DNA of 60,000 bases from Apostichopus japonicus (lineage: Eukaryota; Echinodermata; Holothuroidea; Aspidochirotida; Stichopodidae): NCBI RefSeq assembly GCF_037975245.1, contig NC_092563.1, forward strand, positions 25,640,960 through 25,700,959. Reading direction: 5' to 3'. The notes beneath the pieces are model-generated. The model was not told where the DNA came from. It did no database searches and worked only from the letters and a program-made list of their open reading frames with translations. Made by a program: the position numbers and the translations under genes. Position 1 is the stretch's first letter, and each line of letters opens with the position of its first letter. Shown here piece by piece: positions 12,943-26,383 of the stretch.

Positions 12943-15900
12943 GGAAGTTTTTTCACTGTTCTGGATTTTCCAACTCATTACAATTTCAATAGACAAAGCC
13001 TACTAGTTTACTTGTTAGACCAGAGAACTGTTAAATAATTGTCATTACTTGGCTAGTTCAATCATATAGCTACCCTGTACAATACAAGGGGAAACCCTTC
13101 CAGCAATGTTACTTACTACCCAGCTGGTGGAAATAGAAGATGTTCAATGATGTTGCTATGGTTCATGTTGCATATTATAAGTTATTACTTGGTGCCTAGG
13201 TCTTCTCATTGGCCTACATTCACACATATTCCATATAATTTCCCACTGGCTTACACACTGAATCGCCAAACTGATGCGGTCTTTAACTCGGTTAAAGCTA
13301 TCGTTCACTGGCTAACTGACATCTCGGTCATTTCTGTCTCCTTTAATTATCCACACCGTGAGTCCGTGACCATGTAGACTTGTTGTGACAGCCCAAACTT
13401 TTCTTCACTGTAATCCAAGCCTCCTTACTCACCAGTAAACATATTTCCTATTCTTCTCCTTGAAAGCACAAAATGGTCTTAACATAGCCTCAGTTGCCTA
13501 AAGCAACCCCCCCTCCCCCCCCCCATTGCATCTGTGAAATTTACAGTAACTAAAATTTATTGATTAGACTGTACATACATTATATGCCAGTGTACAGTTA
13601 TCCACATATAATTCTAACCTCTCTGTATTTACCATCAATCTGTTTACAGCATCCTTTGATTTTCAGTATCTGATCGCTCTGTGATAGCGAATATTAGCTG
13701 AAGTAGAACATTTTGGACATCATCATGTTATTTTTGTCAAAGTAGACAGTTTCACAACCTGTTCCTTATTCAGGAAGTGACTATGTCTTGTACAGTAATA
13801 ATGGTACCTGTTCACAGCTGTTCCGTGGAGTATTAGGAAGGAAGTTATTTTCTCTCACCAGCTCTCACCTGTTTATTTAAGAATGTAGTCTTCAAACTAT
13901 GTAACACTAGATAATGAGAGAAAAACGTGGGTAAGTCGTCTGAAATAATACTACCAGTCACATGAAAGTGGCTAGAATTGTTTCTACCGATGTTTCAAAT
14001 TCTACCTCTCCGAGGCCATATACTTATGTTTTTAAACCGAAGAAGAGAAGGATCTTGTTTGCCCTTGGGCAGGTAATAAATCTGACCCTGGAGTTTTTCT
14101 TTTCCTGATATGATAATTCAGATTTTTCATCGATAAACCAGTATTTTTGACTGCTACGGTAAACCAAGTTATGAACCAGGATGATCAATCGATAAAAAGG
14201 GTTTGTTGGGTTGGTATTCCAAGTTAATTTGATATTAAATCAGGTCTGTGAGTCCAAAATCTATTTTGTTGGTGAAATAATCCCTTTGGCTTTATCAGCC
14301 CACACCTCCATGTGTGGCACATAGGTAGGGATGACTCACACATACTGAAACATGTGTTACAGTAGAAGCATGTCGGTACAATATCAATGGCTCACATGTA
14401 CTGTATTGCACATGTGGCCCAGTAGCCATTGAGAGACATACTATATCCATTTTACCTCCATGCTATATCTAAGTGAATCCTACATAACATGAATGGCATT
14501 CTGTTGTGTGTGTGTATAAGATTAAAACATGGTTAACCTTGTATGCATGGCCTTGAACACTTGTATTTGTTGTGTGAACATGATGTAGTTACTTCCTAAA
14601 CTTAAAAGTCACAGGTAAACTAAGAACAGATTGGTGCATATTGCTTTGATCATATTTTTTGGTATACCGTACTGGTCACATCAAAGTACTATTATAACTT
14701 GAAACAAGGCCAAAGCAGATGCTATCCCACTTCATTCTTCCATGGTCCTAAAAGCTTTGCAACTTCAAGTTATGCCTATTTGTTTAGTTCACAGCCATGG
14801 AAGAGGCACTTGGGATAATATTCCATGGTTACAGTGTGCATATTGCATCCATAGTGTTGTGTATACTGTTGAAATTTGCAGATTACCAAATACCTGAGTC
14901 TCAACTGATAAATGGTTGAACTTTCACACTGCTGTGTGCAAGATTGGAGAGGCTTGTGACAAATGATAAATAGTCTGATTGACAGTTGTCAATTAAATCA
15001 AGGGAAAACAAAGTTGAAAGAAGAAAGAGAGGGGGTCAAGGGGGGACATTCTGCTAGATCCAGGGGCCAAGAGAAACATCAATCAAACCCTCTCTGAAAG
15101 ACCACCAATGACAATAGAATTCTAAGGTGGAATTACTTCAATCATAGATAGAACTTTTTGAGTTCCAAGGTTGTCACTTTACAGAAACATTTGAGTCTGG
15201 AGTCTAGCGACCAACTAGCTTAAAGGAGCTGTATGCATTTGGGCAGTGATTCCCTAGCAATATTTCACCAAAACCAACCAAGTGTTACTTAAAGCAGAAT
15301 TTTAAGCTGTCACTTAATTATTTAATGTGTCATTCCATTCAATCCTAAAAATGTTGTCCCTCAGAGACACTCTTTTGTTCTTATATTTAAATCACATATA
15401 AAATGCAGATATTATTTTATTAGACATATATTACAATGCAATATGCCATAATATCGACATGCTTGTTATAGTATCAATTCTGTTGGAAGCCTCTTAGTCA
15501 GAACTACTCCAACATAAGGAATCTTGAAGCAGACCAATAATTCTTTTCAATTTGGACGTCTTAGTTTGGGCAGGCCATGAGGCAGGTATTTTTTACGACC
15601 ACAAATGTGGGAGAAGCCCGCAGGGGCATATGGATTTTCATCATCATGTCGGGTGGCTTCCAATTCAACATCTTAACTTAAATTTGGAATCTAAAACTAA
15701 AACTTCAATATCATGCATGTGTTACAGCAGTGACACTGTCGCTATTTAGTTTTTTCATATCCATTACTAAACTCACATATAAGCATGGTCTAGCTCTTAT
15801 TATGAGAATCTTTTTTTTTTTTTTTTTTAAATACTGTCAAATTTTATGCCATTTCCATTAGTTTTATCAAATATCACGGTCATTTTCAGTCATTAAATGA

Positions 15901-18321
15901 CATGTTAGATCCATGAATAATACCGGTGGTACATTGAAGAGTAAAGACAAAGAAAACATCATATGTTTTTCCCTTTTTCGGTACGCACGTAATCACTAAC
16001 TTTAAAGTGTGCATTGTATGAGCCATCCCATTTTATGTACAGTATATTGCATGGTCAGCCATTCCTTTAACATGTACTGCACAGGCCTAGTTCCTCAATC
16101 ATAATAATTTTTGGCCAGGTATTGGCAGGTTTCATGTAAGATTGAGTAGATTTACTTCGCTCTTCGCTTACCCGTCTCCCCACAATCTTAGCACTCTCTT
16201 TCTTCTGTGCCTAGAATGAACTGGTAACTGTGTGCCCTCTGTGACCGACCCTTCCGGTCAATGCCCTTGCTTCTCATTCTTCCACCCAAAGATTGAGTAG
16301 ATTTGTGTATAAGCATCAAAGTAGCTTTTAATTTGTTTTTTACCACAATCCTACCCCCCCCCCCTTCAGTCCCCATTTTGACCATACCTTTACATCTCTT
16401 CCATACCTTCTCTTCCCAAACCTTTGCTTTATTGATAAATGTCCTTTCTAAGGCAACTGGTATTACTAATTTAGTTGGGCCTACAGTGCCTCATTTGATA
16501 AAATTGTACAAATTGCCTGCAGCCCAGTATGCAGTATATATCTAAAGTATACACAAAGATACATAAAGTGTACAAAACATATTTTTTTCCTGACATTAAT
16601 TGTTCCATGTGTCTTGTGTCAATACCCTGTGGCACTGGAATGACCTTGAGGTCACTTGCAGCTATTGCATCAGAGGGTCGGAGGATATCAAAAGTACCAG
16701 CTTTATTAATTTAAAGGAATATAATTCAAATCAAGTTACCAAAACAGTAATAAAGAGAGGTGAAGACAGGTATGTGGAAATATCTATTGCACTGAGCATG
16801 CAGGTACCGTATTGTATAGTACAATGTGTTATATATTAAGAGTTTAGTGACATGTGCAAATAAAAGAAGTTTGTGTGCAATATGTAGATCGTGTGCACAC
16901 CACCCTAAGTATTATTAACGGCCGTGCATACCTTATGAAAAGCCATGCATACCAATTTTGTATTGTGTTTAATAATGTAATGAAAATAAAGTACTCAGAC
17001 ACATTCTGGCTGTTGACCACGAAAGACCGTCTCCGGGTACTTTATAATATGTCTCTCTTGGAACCTTTCGGGTTTTCTTTACACCTTTTCCACTTGGATA
17101 TAAAACAAAGCATATGATATCATATACTAAAAATCACATTATTTCTGTATTTAATTGACATGGTGGTTGATCTGATCTGAATGTTTTGCACATGTACAGT
17201 ATATACTATAATGGCAAACAAAAGCATCGCTGAAGATATTTTGTGAAATTTCTTCTTACTTCTTGGAAAAAAAATTCTACCACTCTCTTACACAATTGCA
17301 CATATTGTACCGAGATATTCAGCCATTTTTCTCTCAAACCACAGTTTGTCTAACTTGTAAGGCGATGACATCATCATTATGTTCACAAATTTCCTTTCAA
17401 GCACAGATTGTGCCGCCCGCTTCTTTGAAGAAGCACTTTGTGAAGCAAAGCTTCTCATCAAGTCAGTTTTTGTTACCATGACATAGTACAGAGAGATTCT
17501 ATAAAACCATACAATATGTAGGAGAGATTGAACCAGCCAGTCAGACAGAATAGCTGAAGGCAGTGAAATGGTTGGTTGATGGTGATCAGGATAATAATTT
17601 AAGTGCTTTGAACTCTCTCTCTCTCACACTCTCTGTTTATACTGAGATGAACTCCTCCGTGTACTATTATCATACTCTGTTAGTGAAAGGCAGGGTCAAT
17701 AAAGGAAAGACATACATATTTTGTAGCTTATCTACAATATATCTTAGAGCATGGGAATATCATCTAGTTACAGAATTGATGATCAAGCCTTTGGACTGTG
17801 TAAAGTTCAAGCTGCACGAGTAATTATTAGGTTTGATGATACATTTTTCATGAGGTTAGAGAGAGTCAGTCGTGTTTGTGGTAGTTTACACACGGATGGA
17901 TCTCACGCTATACCGACCTAATTGTCTTCTAGAGGGCCTACTTAGCCGCCTGTAATTATTCCCTTTTCTTATTTGATATTATAAGTTGTCTGATTAAAAT
18001 AATATTGCAGCCGGATTAACTTGTCAACTGCATTTACGACAAGACAAAGAACCTTGTGCGTTGAAGTTAACATTTAATGGGCTCGTTCTTTGTGAGGGAG
18101 CTGAAATTTGCGGAGAAAATATATACCTGATATTTTATAATTTGTTTGACTGTCAAGAATCTATGAGCATTGATGGTGATGATTTGTGCCATCAGGATAG
18201 GTATAAGGTGCTGTGTGTTTGACATAATTGATCATTGGTCATTAGATATTACATATCAACCGAATACTGTCTCTAAACCAGTGGACGAGGTGCAGATAAT
18301 TTCATGCACTTGTTTACCTTA
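12943..18321. other. Long non-coding stretch
   Basis: No exon or RNA gene could be supported. It contains C-rich runs near 13507-13525 and 16355-16365 and a T run of about 19 at 15811-15829. Two copies of ATCGATAAA lie at 14129-14137 and 14188-14196. Segments around 13980-14250 and 17960-18160 have balanced, non-repetitive composition. The rest is ordinary AT-rich sequence. Confidence 0.45.
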
Positions 18322-18562
18322 CAGTGTCCTCACAACTTACAGTGTCCTCACAACTTGCAGTGTCCTCACAACTTACAGTGTCCTCACAGCTTACAGTGTC
18401 CGCACAACTTACAGTGTCCTCACAACTTACAGTGTCCTCACAACTTACAGTGTCCTCACAACTTATAGTGTCCTCACCACCTTACAGTGTCCACACAACC
18501 TTAGTTATGTACCTTGTGTCCTCACAACCTTAGTTGTGTACCTTGTGTCCTCACAACCTTAA
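18322..18562. repeat. Minisatellite, 18-bp unit grading into a 29-bp unit
   Basis: About nine copies of CTTACAGTGTCCTCACAA are followed by two copies of a longer derived unit, CCTTAGTTGTGTACCTTGTG plus TCCTCACAA. Since 18 is a multiple of 3, every frame reads a six-residue peptide repeat. The 130-codon ORF here is therefore read-through, not a gene. Confidence 0.9.
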
Positions 18563-18623
18563 CACTCTCATTTTATCGTGCCTAATGTTCCTTGGTTATT
18601 ACATGTTTTGCCCTTTTACATCA

Positions 18624-19041
18624 ATTTAGAGCAGGGTTGTCCAACCTTTTGCAGAGGAGGGCCACATGGAATGATTATGATGAAGGAGGGGGCCACATGA
18701 ACCCTACGCTCGATCTTTTGCCCGAAGCCCAAGGCAACAAAATGTGAGCACTGCGCGCGGAGCACACTGATTTATTTTCGTTCCTGATAAAACAGATGAA
18801 TAAAGTACAGCCGCCCGACCCCCCCCCCCCTCCTCCGCTGAGAGTGTCACACAAACTGACCTGTATGCAGTTATTTGGACCCAGAAGGTTTGAATGATTG
18901 ATTATATAGCTTCAAATTGTTATCAATAAATCTGCTCACTAAAATTTCGCACTGTACAGCATCTCTGGCGGGCCGGACGCAACCCTGCGGCGGGCCGGAC
19001 TGTGGCCCGCGGGCCGTAGGTTGGACAACCCTGATTTAGAG
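18624..19041. mobile_element. hAT-type MITE with 8-bp target duplication
   Basis: The element is 18632-19033 (402 bp). Its ends are inverted repeats CAGGGTTGTCCAACC and GGTTGGACAACCCTG, 15 bp and perfect. The flanking direct repeat is ATTTAGAG (18624-18631 and 19034-19041). Subterminal blocks are GGGCCACAT at the left and GGGCCGGACTGTGGCCCG at the right. A poly-C tract lies near 18820-18831. The terminal sequence resembles the Charlie-like hAT group. No transposase ORF. Confidence 0.92.
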
Positions 19042-19926
19042 AGATCATGGATCATGCATCCCCAGTTTTATACTCCAGCTCTTTCTGCCACCCATTTTGT
19101 GGCCAAGTTTATTATAATATGGTTCTGATTATTTTCCTCATCATCTGGTTTATTTTGGCTAAGCAGTTTTCTTTTCTTTCACATAGCTCTCCACATCAAC
19201 AGTATTCTACTGTGTACCATGACTACTTTAGGACTAACAAGCATAACAATATGTTTCTCTCCCTTCCCATCATCTGCCCTTTTTCAAATCTCTAAATGGC
19301 CGATATTATCAGCTTTGGTAATGCTTTTAAAGAGAGATTAATAAAACAAATTAGTCTTGTTAAAGTCAGAATATTTATTGATTTTAGTCCTATACTATGA
19401 CCTTGCTAGAGATCAGCATTTTGAGTAATTTCATTCATATGAGAGATATAGTGTAGAAAGCAGAGCTTAGTAGTCCCAACCCACTGGGCTGTTGCCATTC
19501 AGGCAGACAAAATGTGCCAGAATCTGGAAATCGTAGCAAATTTTTTAAATTGGGGATAATTCCAGCACTTGATTAAAAGTTGATAACAACTCGTCATGCA
19601 TGACTACAATTTTACTCATGTAAAGATAAGATTCACAGCAGATTACAATGCTTAGAGGCTGTGTTGCTATGGATTGTAGTTTGTAGTGTTAATAGTTCTG
19701 TGCGATTTACACACAAATTCTAACATTTTATTGCACGTGTATATTTAATTTTCTATGAGATTGTTTTTTCAAAATGGAAATGATAAAAGTCATTGTGCCA
19801 AATTGATTCAAGTTCACTGAGGCAATTGTAGGATAAAACGAAAAATGTTATTCAATGGCTTCTTCAGTTGTCTGATATATATTAACAATTGGCAAAGCTG
19901 AATTATCCTGTAACTTCCAGGGAAAT
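19042..19926. other. Non-coding stretch, nothing recognised
   Basis: AT-rich spacer between two hAT-type elements. No exon or repeat supported. Confidence 0.4.
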
Positions 19927-20694
19927 TATTGAGGCAAGGGCGGCGGAACCGGGGGGGCACAGGGGGCACGTGCCCCCCCACTTTTCCTCAGATGAAAAAT
20001 GTGCCCTTTTTCTACATAAAATTTCTAAATAAAAAAGCGAAACCCAAAGCGAAACCCACGTCAAATGAAATATTTCGGGAAGTTTTGTTTACTACCACAG
20101 GCGTAGGAGCCCAATTTGATTTGGGGGGCTGTAACGACTTGCCCGAAAAATATTACCAAAATTTTTCGCGCGCGTTCAACATGTTAATATGCATATCATA
20201 TAGGCATGCGTTGGTTATTACATCGCATGCCAATAACACACAATCATTTGCCGTGTTATAACCCTTCCAAATCGGTTAGAATTATTGGGAAAGTCGTTAC
20301 AATAATAATGATCATAATAATATCAGTTTAACCATTGAAAAACACATAGAAAATTACTTTTCTTTCAGTATTTTGACATATTTCATTTGCTTTCATGCAT
20401 GTATCGATCGCGTGTGCAGGGACTTGGACTTTATAATGATTTCACCTCATTTTGTTTTTTTTTCCTTTTTTCCCAATTTGCACATTAGATATTGCAGTGC
20501 TAGTATGCATTGTTTCCTTGGGGGGGGGGGGCTGCGTTGATGGAGTGATGTGTATACGCAAATAAGATAATACAATAAGAGTTAAAAGGGTACTAAATAT
20601 CAGGCTGCATCAGTCCAATCGAATTTCTGCAAAGTGCCCTTCGACGTTGGTGCCCCCCCAGATTCAAAGTGCTTCCGCCGCCCTTGTATTGAGG
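19927..20694. mobile_element. hAT-type non-autonomous element with 8-bp target duplication
   Basis: The element is 19935-20686 (752 bp). Ends CAAGGGCGGCGGAA and TTCCGCCGCCCTTG form a perfect 14-bp inverted repeat. Flanks carry TATTGAGG on both sides (19927-19934 and 20687-20694). Subterminal GTGCCCCCCCA and GGGGGGGCAC blocks extend the symmetry. A partial copy of a second MITE family starting CAGGCGTAGGAGCC sits inside at about 20098-20372, so one insertion is nested in the other. The 110-codon ORF from 19929 is not a transposase. Confidence 0.9.
20098..20372 (+). mobile_element. Nested partial copy of the CATAGGCGTAGG MITE family
   Basis: Starts CAGGCGTAGGAGCCCAA and runs parallel to the intact copy at 20792-21173 through GGCTGTAACGACTTGCCCGA, GGCATGCGT and ACCATTGAAAAACACAT. 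After about 20372 the similarity stops and no right inverted repeat follows. It is a truncated copy inside the CAAGGGCGGCGG element. Confidence 0.8.
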
Positions 20695-20783
20695 GATGTC
20701 AAAGATTGAATATTTCTAAGCACTGATTGTATCGTAATGCTAGCTGTTAATGTGTAGTAACTTAACATTGTTTCCACTTGTTA

Positions 20784-21181
20784 CCTTGACCCATAGGCGT
20801 AGGAGCCCAACTAAATATGGGGGGGGGGGGCTGTAACGACTTGCCCGAATAATATAACCAAAATTTTTTACGCACTCCGCGCGCATTCAACATGTTAACG
20901 TGCATATCATATAGGCATGCGTCGGTTATTACATCGCATGCCAATAACATACAATCATTATCCGTGTTATTACCCTTCCATATTGGTTATAATTATTGGG
21001 GAAGTCGTTACAATGATAATAATAATATCAGTTTAACCATTGAAAAACACATTGCAAATTATTTTTCTTTCAGTAGGTGCCCGAAAAGTTCTGAGCATAT
21101 TGCCCGAATTTTTCACAACAAATTTTGGTTGGGGGGCTGCAGCCCCCCAGTCCCCCCGCCTCCTAAGCCTATGCCTTGACC
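20784..21181 (+). mobile_element. Intact CATAGGCGTAGG-family hAT-type MITE
   Basis: The element is 20792-21173 (382 bp). The left end is CATAGGCGTAGGAGCC; the right end CTCCTAAGCCTATG is its near-perfect inverse. Both flanks carry CCTTGACC (20784-20791 and 21174-21181). A G run follows the left end and a GGGGGGCTGCAGCCCCCC palindrome precedes the right end. Relatives in this window lie at 20098, 26392 (inverted), 31533 (broken) and 37309 (fragment). Confidence 0.9.
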
Positions 21182-24100
21182 CAGTCATTGAGTTGCATCA
21201 GCAGTACAGTAGTTATCAAGGCCTATACTGCAGACAAAGTACAAAATTACATTACAGGATGTTTGGCAAGTTATGACACTAGTTCAATGAACAATATATA
21301 CTGAATATTGGTTTGGCAAGGGGGGGGGGGGGGGAGATCTATCATTATTTAATGAGATGTAAACATTTTAAGGAAGTCGACACATTAAGTGTTTGCCATG
21401 GAACCAAAGTCAGATAAATGATAATTTATCTGTTTGCATTGTACATGCTGCATGGTTATATCAAGATCCTGGTAATGAGCGACTTTGGTTTACACCTGTA
21501 AAAAAAAGTACAGTTACCTTGCACATGGTTCCCATAGGGAGAGTCCTAGAACTTCTATAGTGCCTTAACCTGTCACCACCCGGTAATTATACAATTTCAT
21601 ATTTTTGCTGGCATTTAATCTTCAGAGACGGAAAGTACAGTATTCCATTTTTTGTTAGCATTTTCTGTGAAGGTACATTAGTAAGCCATACTACTCTTTT
21701 AATCACTTAATTTCACTGTTTATGACAGTAGGCTGTATGTCACATGACCTGGTAACAAAATACATTCATTTCACAAAGTGAATTACTGTACATCTCTATC
21801 TAACCTTCTGCCACTTAAAGCAGCATTTTGTGTTGTTGCCGTTTTCCACCTTTTTGACATGGCCATCAAGTTCTTTACATATATCAATCACAGAACAGCA
21901 AACTAAGATATTAGCCAAGTTTTATGGTACCGTAAGATTTGAAGATAAGCTCATTATGTATGTCACTATTGCATCGTGGAGTCAGTGAGGTTGAGAAAAT
22001 CATATGAAGAGAATGCAAAAAGCTGCTTTAAAGTCTCTAGCTGTTCCACTTTTGAAGACACACTGTACTCATGTAACTCCCATTTGTAATTGTAAATCTG
22101 CTATCGCTTCATCACGACACCCCAACTTTTTTGCCAGAACTTCAGAAAATAACTGGAGTTACTTCAAAGACCATATAACATCTAAATGTTTATTATAATC
22201 CGTTATGGATTGCCATGAGCTTTGATTGGTCGAATGACATCCAAGAGACATCCAGAATGCTAGCCAGTAGGTCAAGTTATGCATTCATGAATATTCATTC
22301 AAGGCAGATAACCTGTGTGTTGAATGCATACTAAATCTCCATAACAAAATTTTGATTAGTCTTCATTTTGCTATTTGCCCTGGTTGCTGAAAGTTTTAAT
22401 TTGTTAAGTGAATTATGGTGTATAAGATAGCAATCTGTGCAGAGGCTGTGTTATGGCCGTTCGCAGGAGTTTCTAGAATTACCACCAGTTATTTCCTTAG
22501 GTGAAGGATTTGAGAGAATAAACTTGATGGAATCTAGATGTCAGCAGACTAAATTAATGCAGCCTCTTATCCCAGATGGATCTATAGTCACCCGTTATTT
22601 ATCCTCCTTTAAACCATCCTCTATTTTACCTCTAGGGCTCTGTCAACAAGTCATGATAGATGCTTTAATTCTAATGTACAATGTTTGCCATTCTCTTGAT
22701 TGTAACGTAGCAAAACTTAATGCCTTTAATTAATTTGCTAATGGATTCTGTTGCTCCGAAACTAATAGTTTAATAAATGAGATGCTGACAGTTCAGAAAT
22801 GTCATGGGGTGCATTTTTCTTCCTTGGACAGTTGAGGAAAAAAAGGTTAGTTTAGAAGGAGATGGAGGTTTTCTTTCTCTAGTCAATCTGTCAAGTTTTA
22901 TGGCATTCTGCAGAATCTGGTGAATGAAGAATTTCGTTGAGAGGTGAAGCTGGCTGACATTTGAATTTGAAGATTCTGACAGAATGAGAACTTATTAAGT
23001 CTTTTGTCCAGTAAAAAAGAAGACTTGTTATGAACTGATTAGTTACTGGGCATGCTTAGATTTAAATTTTTTAAACTGATCAATGATGCGTCTTTCCAAC
23101 AACAGTTTGCTTTGTCTGTCCTGTTTAAAGCTGTGGAACATTTGATTGATACTGCTGAAAATTACTTTATTGAAAGTTATTGGATGCTGCGAATGGTTGC
23201 ATGTTTTAAAATCGTGCCTCCTTTGATACAAAATCACAAGTTACAGGTACTCAGTGTACAAGGGTACAGGCGTGGTGTCGAGAGGATTGATGAATGGGAA
23301 TTAGCTGAAGACGACAGTGACCCAGAAGAGAATGCAGGCATGGACCTGATGATAAATAGTTTGCTTGTTTAAATAAGTGTATGTGGGTATTAACAAAGTT
23401 GGTGAGTTTACTTCTCATGGAATCTAGGCATTATTTAAAATATGTTTGCTCTAGAAAGTTAAAAGTGATGGGGGCAAGGGTGGTGGCGGTTGGAGGATTA
23501 TGGCCCAGTTGCCTCCAAGTTCTCTTTCTTTGATCCCATCCCTCCCCCCTTTTCTTTCTTATCTTCCAAACTTTGACTTATCTTGTCTTGTTCCTGGCTG
23601 TCAGACATTTCTTGTCAGTTTAACATCTATCTACACAGACTCATCTGCCAGTTTTCTCTCATGCTACAGACATTCTGGTATTGTAACTCTAGGAATGTGT
23701 ACGGTAGACCAATGTTGCTATATAAACTGGCACTTTGTTAAAGGATCATATCCCCGGGGAACAGCATCATTAACCGTTTGAAATATCGGGAGCCCTAGCT
23801 CCTATAATCATGCACACATCATACATGGTCGAGATATATGTGGAAGTCTAACAAATAACATTTTCTTTCAAGTATGCGGGCCATTGCACAGAGCATGGTT
23901 TGTAACAGATTGAACTTTTCACGCACTCGACCACTGAATCTAACGTGACATCACGCACAGAAACATAATCACACACCCTCTAATTTGTGAATTAAGCATC
24001 TACTTCTTGCAGGCTGGTGAATATGACTGTCAGCCAAATGATGTTTCCTAGCGATAGGGCAGCATACGATACTGCACAGAGTAATTATAAAACAGCTGGC

Positions 24101-24445
24101 AAATAATCCTGGCAAATGTCTCCCGAATTGCTGACAGATCTTGTTTGCTCGAAGAAGTTGAAATGTTTAAAGAAAACGTTTTGACGACGCACGGACGGAA
24201 AAGTGCATTGCATGGGAAGACATGGCTCCCATGTGTCGGTCAGTTACCTCACGTTTTGTCTGCTTGCTATATATACAGTAACAGCAGTTGACTTGGCGAA
24301 CAGATCTAGCTACAAATAATGGCAGGGAGGAAGGCTGATGAAATGTAGTCTGACTAATACATGTAGCTTTCCTGATCTAGTTGCTCTGTTTTCCATATTG
24401 GATGTTACAGGCTCACCCAGCTGTATCCCACAATTCTAAGAAAGC
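21182..24445. other. Long non-coding stretch
   Basis: G run at about 21320-21333. ORFs at 22437-22733 (98 codons) and 23052-23372 (106 codons) show no domain I recognise. The second ends in an acidic, exon-like stretch (about 23260-23370) but I see no good acceptor with a pyrimidine tract before it. Positions about 23860-24260 have balanced composition and no repeats, and could be conserved non-coding DNA. Otherwise nothing recognised. Confidence 0.4.
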
Positions 24446-24471
24446 TACAGTATATATATATATATATATAT
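24446..24471. repeat. (TA)n microsatellite
   Basis: About 12 TA dinucleotides between ACAG and CAAAAGC. Confidence 0.9.
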
Positions 24472-24554
24472 CAAAAGCTATAAATCCTGTCATGGCCATC
24501 CAATTGTGGCACAATTGGGTCTGATTTAGATTGCCTTTCCTTGCCATTAATCAT

Positions 24555-25470
24555 CTATACATGATACTGAGAGAGAAAGGATACAGGGTGGGTTACCGTG
24601 ACCTAGTGATTGAAATGGGGAAAGGAAGGAGAGAGTACAGGGTGGTTTACCATGACCCAGGGATGGTGTTGAGAGAGGAAGGGAAGGGTACAGGGTGGGT
24701 TACCATGACCCAGCGATTGGAATGGGGAGGAGGAAGTGCTAAGGGTGGGTAACCATGACCCAGGGATGTTGTTGGGAGAGGAAGGTTAGATATAGGATGG
24801 GTTACCATGACCCAGCGATTGGAATGGGGAGAAGGAGGAAGAGCTAAAGGTGGGTAACCATGACCCAGGGATGTTGTTGGGAGAGGAAGGGTAGATGTAG
24901 GGTGGGTTACCATGACCCAGCGATTGGAATGGGGAGAAGGATGAGAGAGCTAAGGGTGGGTAACCATGACCCAGGGATGGTGTTGGGAGAGGAAGGGAGA
25001 GTACAGGTTGGGTTATCATGACCCAGTGATGGTGTTGGGAGAAGAAGGGTAGATATAGGGTGGGTTACCATGACCCAGGGATGGTGTTGGGAGAGGAAGG
25101 AGAGAGAAAGGATACGGGGTGGGTTACCATGACCCAGTAATTGGAATGGGGAGAGGGAGGAGAGAGTACAGAATGGGTTACCATGACCCAGCGATTGGAA
25201 TGGGGAGAGGGAGGAGAGAGTACAGAATGGGTTACCATGACCCAAGGATGGTGTTAGTCCGAGAGGAAGGGAAGGGTACAGGGTGGGTTACCATGACCCA
25301 GCGATTGGAATGAGGAGAATGAGGAGGGAGCTAAGGGTGGGTAACCATGACCCAGGGATGGTGGTGGGAGAGGAAGGGAGAGTACAGGGTGGGTTATCAT
25401 GACCCAGTGATGGTGTTGGGAGAGGAAGGATAGATATAGGGTGGGTTACCATGACCCAGTGATTGGGATG
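24555..25470. repeat. Purine-rich minisatellite, ~50-70-bp units
   Basis: Roughly 14 units, each with GGGTGGGTTACCATGACCCA followed by GCGATTGGAATGGGGAGA or GGGATGGTGTTGGGAGAGGA and an AGGAAGG tract. The two unit types tend to alternate, so a higher-order dimer exists. ORFs on both strands that repeat a Gly-His-Gly-Asn/Tyr-Pro-Pro pattern are read-through. Confidence 0.92.
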
Positions 25471-25721
25471 ATATCATATATTAACTTCTGTAAAATAAAC
25501 ATTCAGATGATAGTATTTATAAGTACTGTAACAGAAACACTCAGATGATATCATTTATTAGTACTGTAACATAAACACTCAGATGTTATCATTTATTAGT
25601 ACTGTAACATTAACATTCAGATGATATCATTTATTAGTACTGTAACATAAACATTCAGATGATATCATTTATTCATACTGTAACATAAACACTCAGATGA
25701 TATCATTTATTAGTACTGTTA
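25471..25721. repeat. 38-bp minisatellite, left part, split by a transposon
   Basis: About six copies of TAGTACTGTAACATAAACAC followed by TCAGATGATATCATTTAT. The same array continues at 30354-30655, so one array was cut in two by the element at 25722-30353. Confidence 0.92.
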
Positions 25722-25765
25722 CAGGCGCGTATCCAGGATTTTCTAACCCGGGGGGCGCGAATTAC

Positions 25766-25866
25766 TATCTAAGCGGAGCGCCACCATCGGTTGGCGCGGA
25801 GCGTACAAGAAAATTTCTGGTTTTGATACCCCCCAGATCACCGGAAATGACACTTCTCGGGCTTGA
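25766..25866 (+). repeat. ~100-bp hairpin module (copy 1)
   Basis: Begins TATCTAAGCGGAGCGCCACC, continues GGTTGGCGCG and AGCGTACAAGAAAATTT, and ends near GATCACCGGAAATGACACTT. GCGCCACC and GGTTGGCGC can pair as a short hairpin. Related modules lie at 26983-27083, 30914-31016, 31617-31720 and 32127-32225, with a half copy at 32235-32308. Confidence 0.8.
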
Positions 25867-26383
25867 AAATGACCAACCAAATGTACACTTTTGCCTGAGA
25901 ACCAAGTATAAATTTTTTTTCCATCCATAACCTTTTTGAAGATTGTCACCAGTCACATATCGTGTTCGACCTCATTGCATGTCCTATGGATGATTGCTTT
26001 TGTAGGCGATTCTACGTCACGGCCCACAATACCCGAAAGCCCCACTGTTCAAGGTTTTAAGCCCATTATTTGTTGAGAATTTGAAAATTCACATTTCTCG
26101 TGAATAAAAATCACTTGAAAACATACCCATAATGTTGCACAAAATTCAATCTATGGACAACCAATAGGGAAAAACCTCCTTGAACCCCTATAGACAGGTA
26201 CAAATTGCACGAGTAGAGGAAAGTATGATGAAGAATGTTGGTGAGGAATTTTTCTAAAATTCAGACACAGTTAATTTCTTGGTGTAGAAATATTGCAACC
26301 TCTTACAATGGCTATTATAAAACTTGGTTGAAGGAAATGAAAAATAGCAGATATTTCCGATATCAGGTATATCGAAAGCGAAC

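Noticed and set aside
15552-15749. 65-codon ORF with several His and Gly residues
   Set aside because: No domain, no splice signals, single short frame.
18170-18562. 130-codon ORF with a Tyr-Ser-Val-Leu-Thr-Thr repeat
   Set aside because: The unit is 18 bp, a multiple of 3, so every frame is a peptide repeat. A second frame (18324-18533) is equally open.
24531-25313. Pro/His-rich repeat ORFs on both strands
   Set aside because: Products of the GGGTTACCATGACCCA minisatellite.
25697-25956. Small ORFs in the CAGGCGCGTATCC elements as a transposase fragment
   Set aside because: The two copies share DNA similarity, but the frames show no catalytic or DNA-binding motif. The sequence looks like non-coding MITE DNA.
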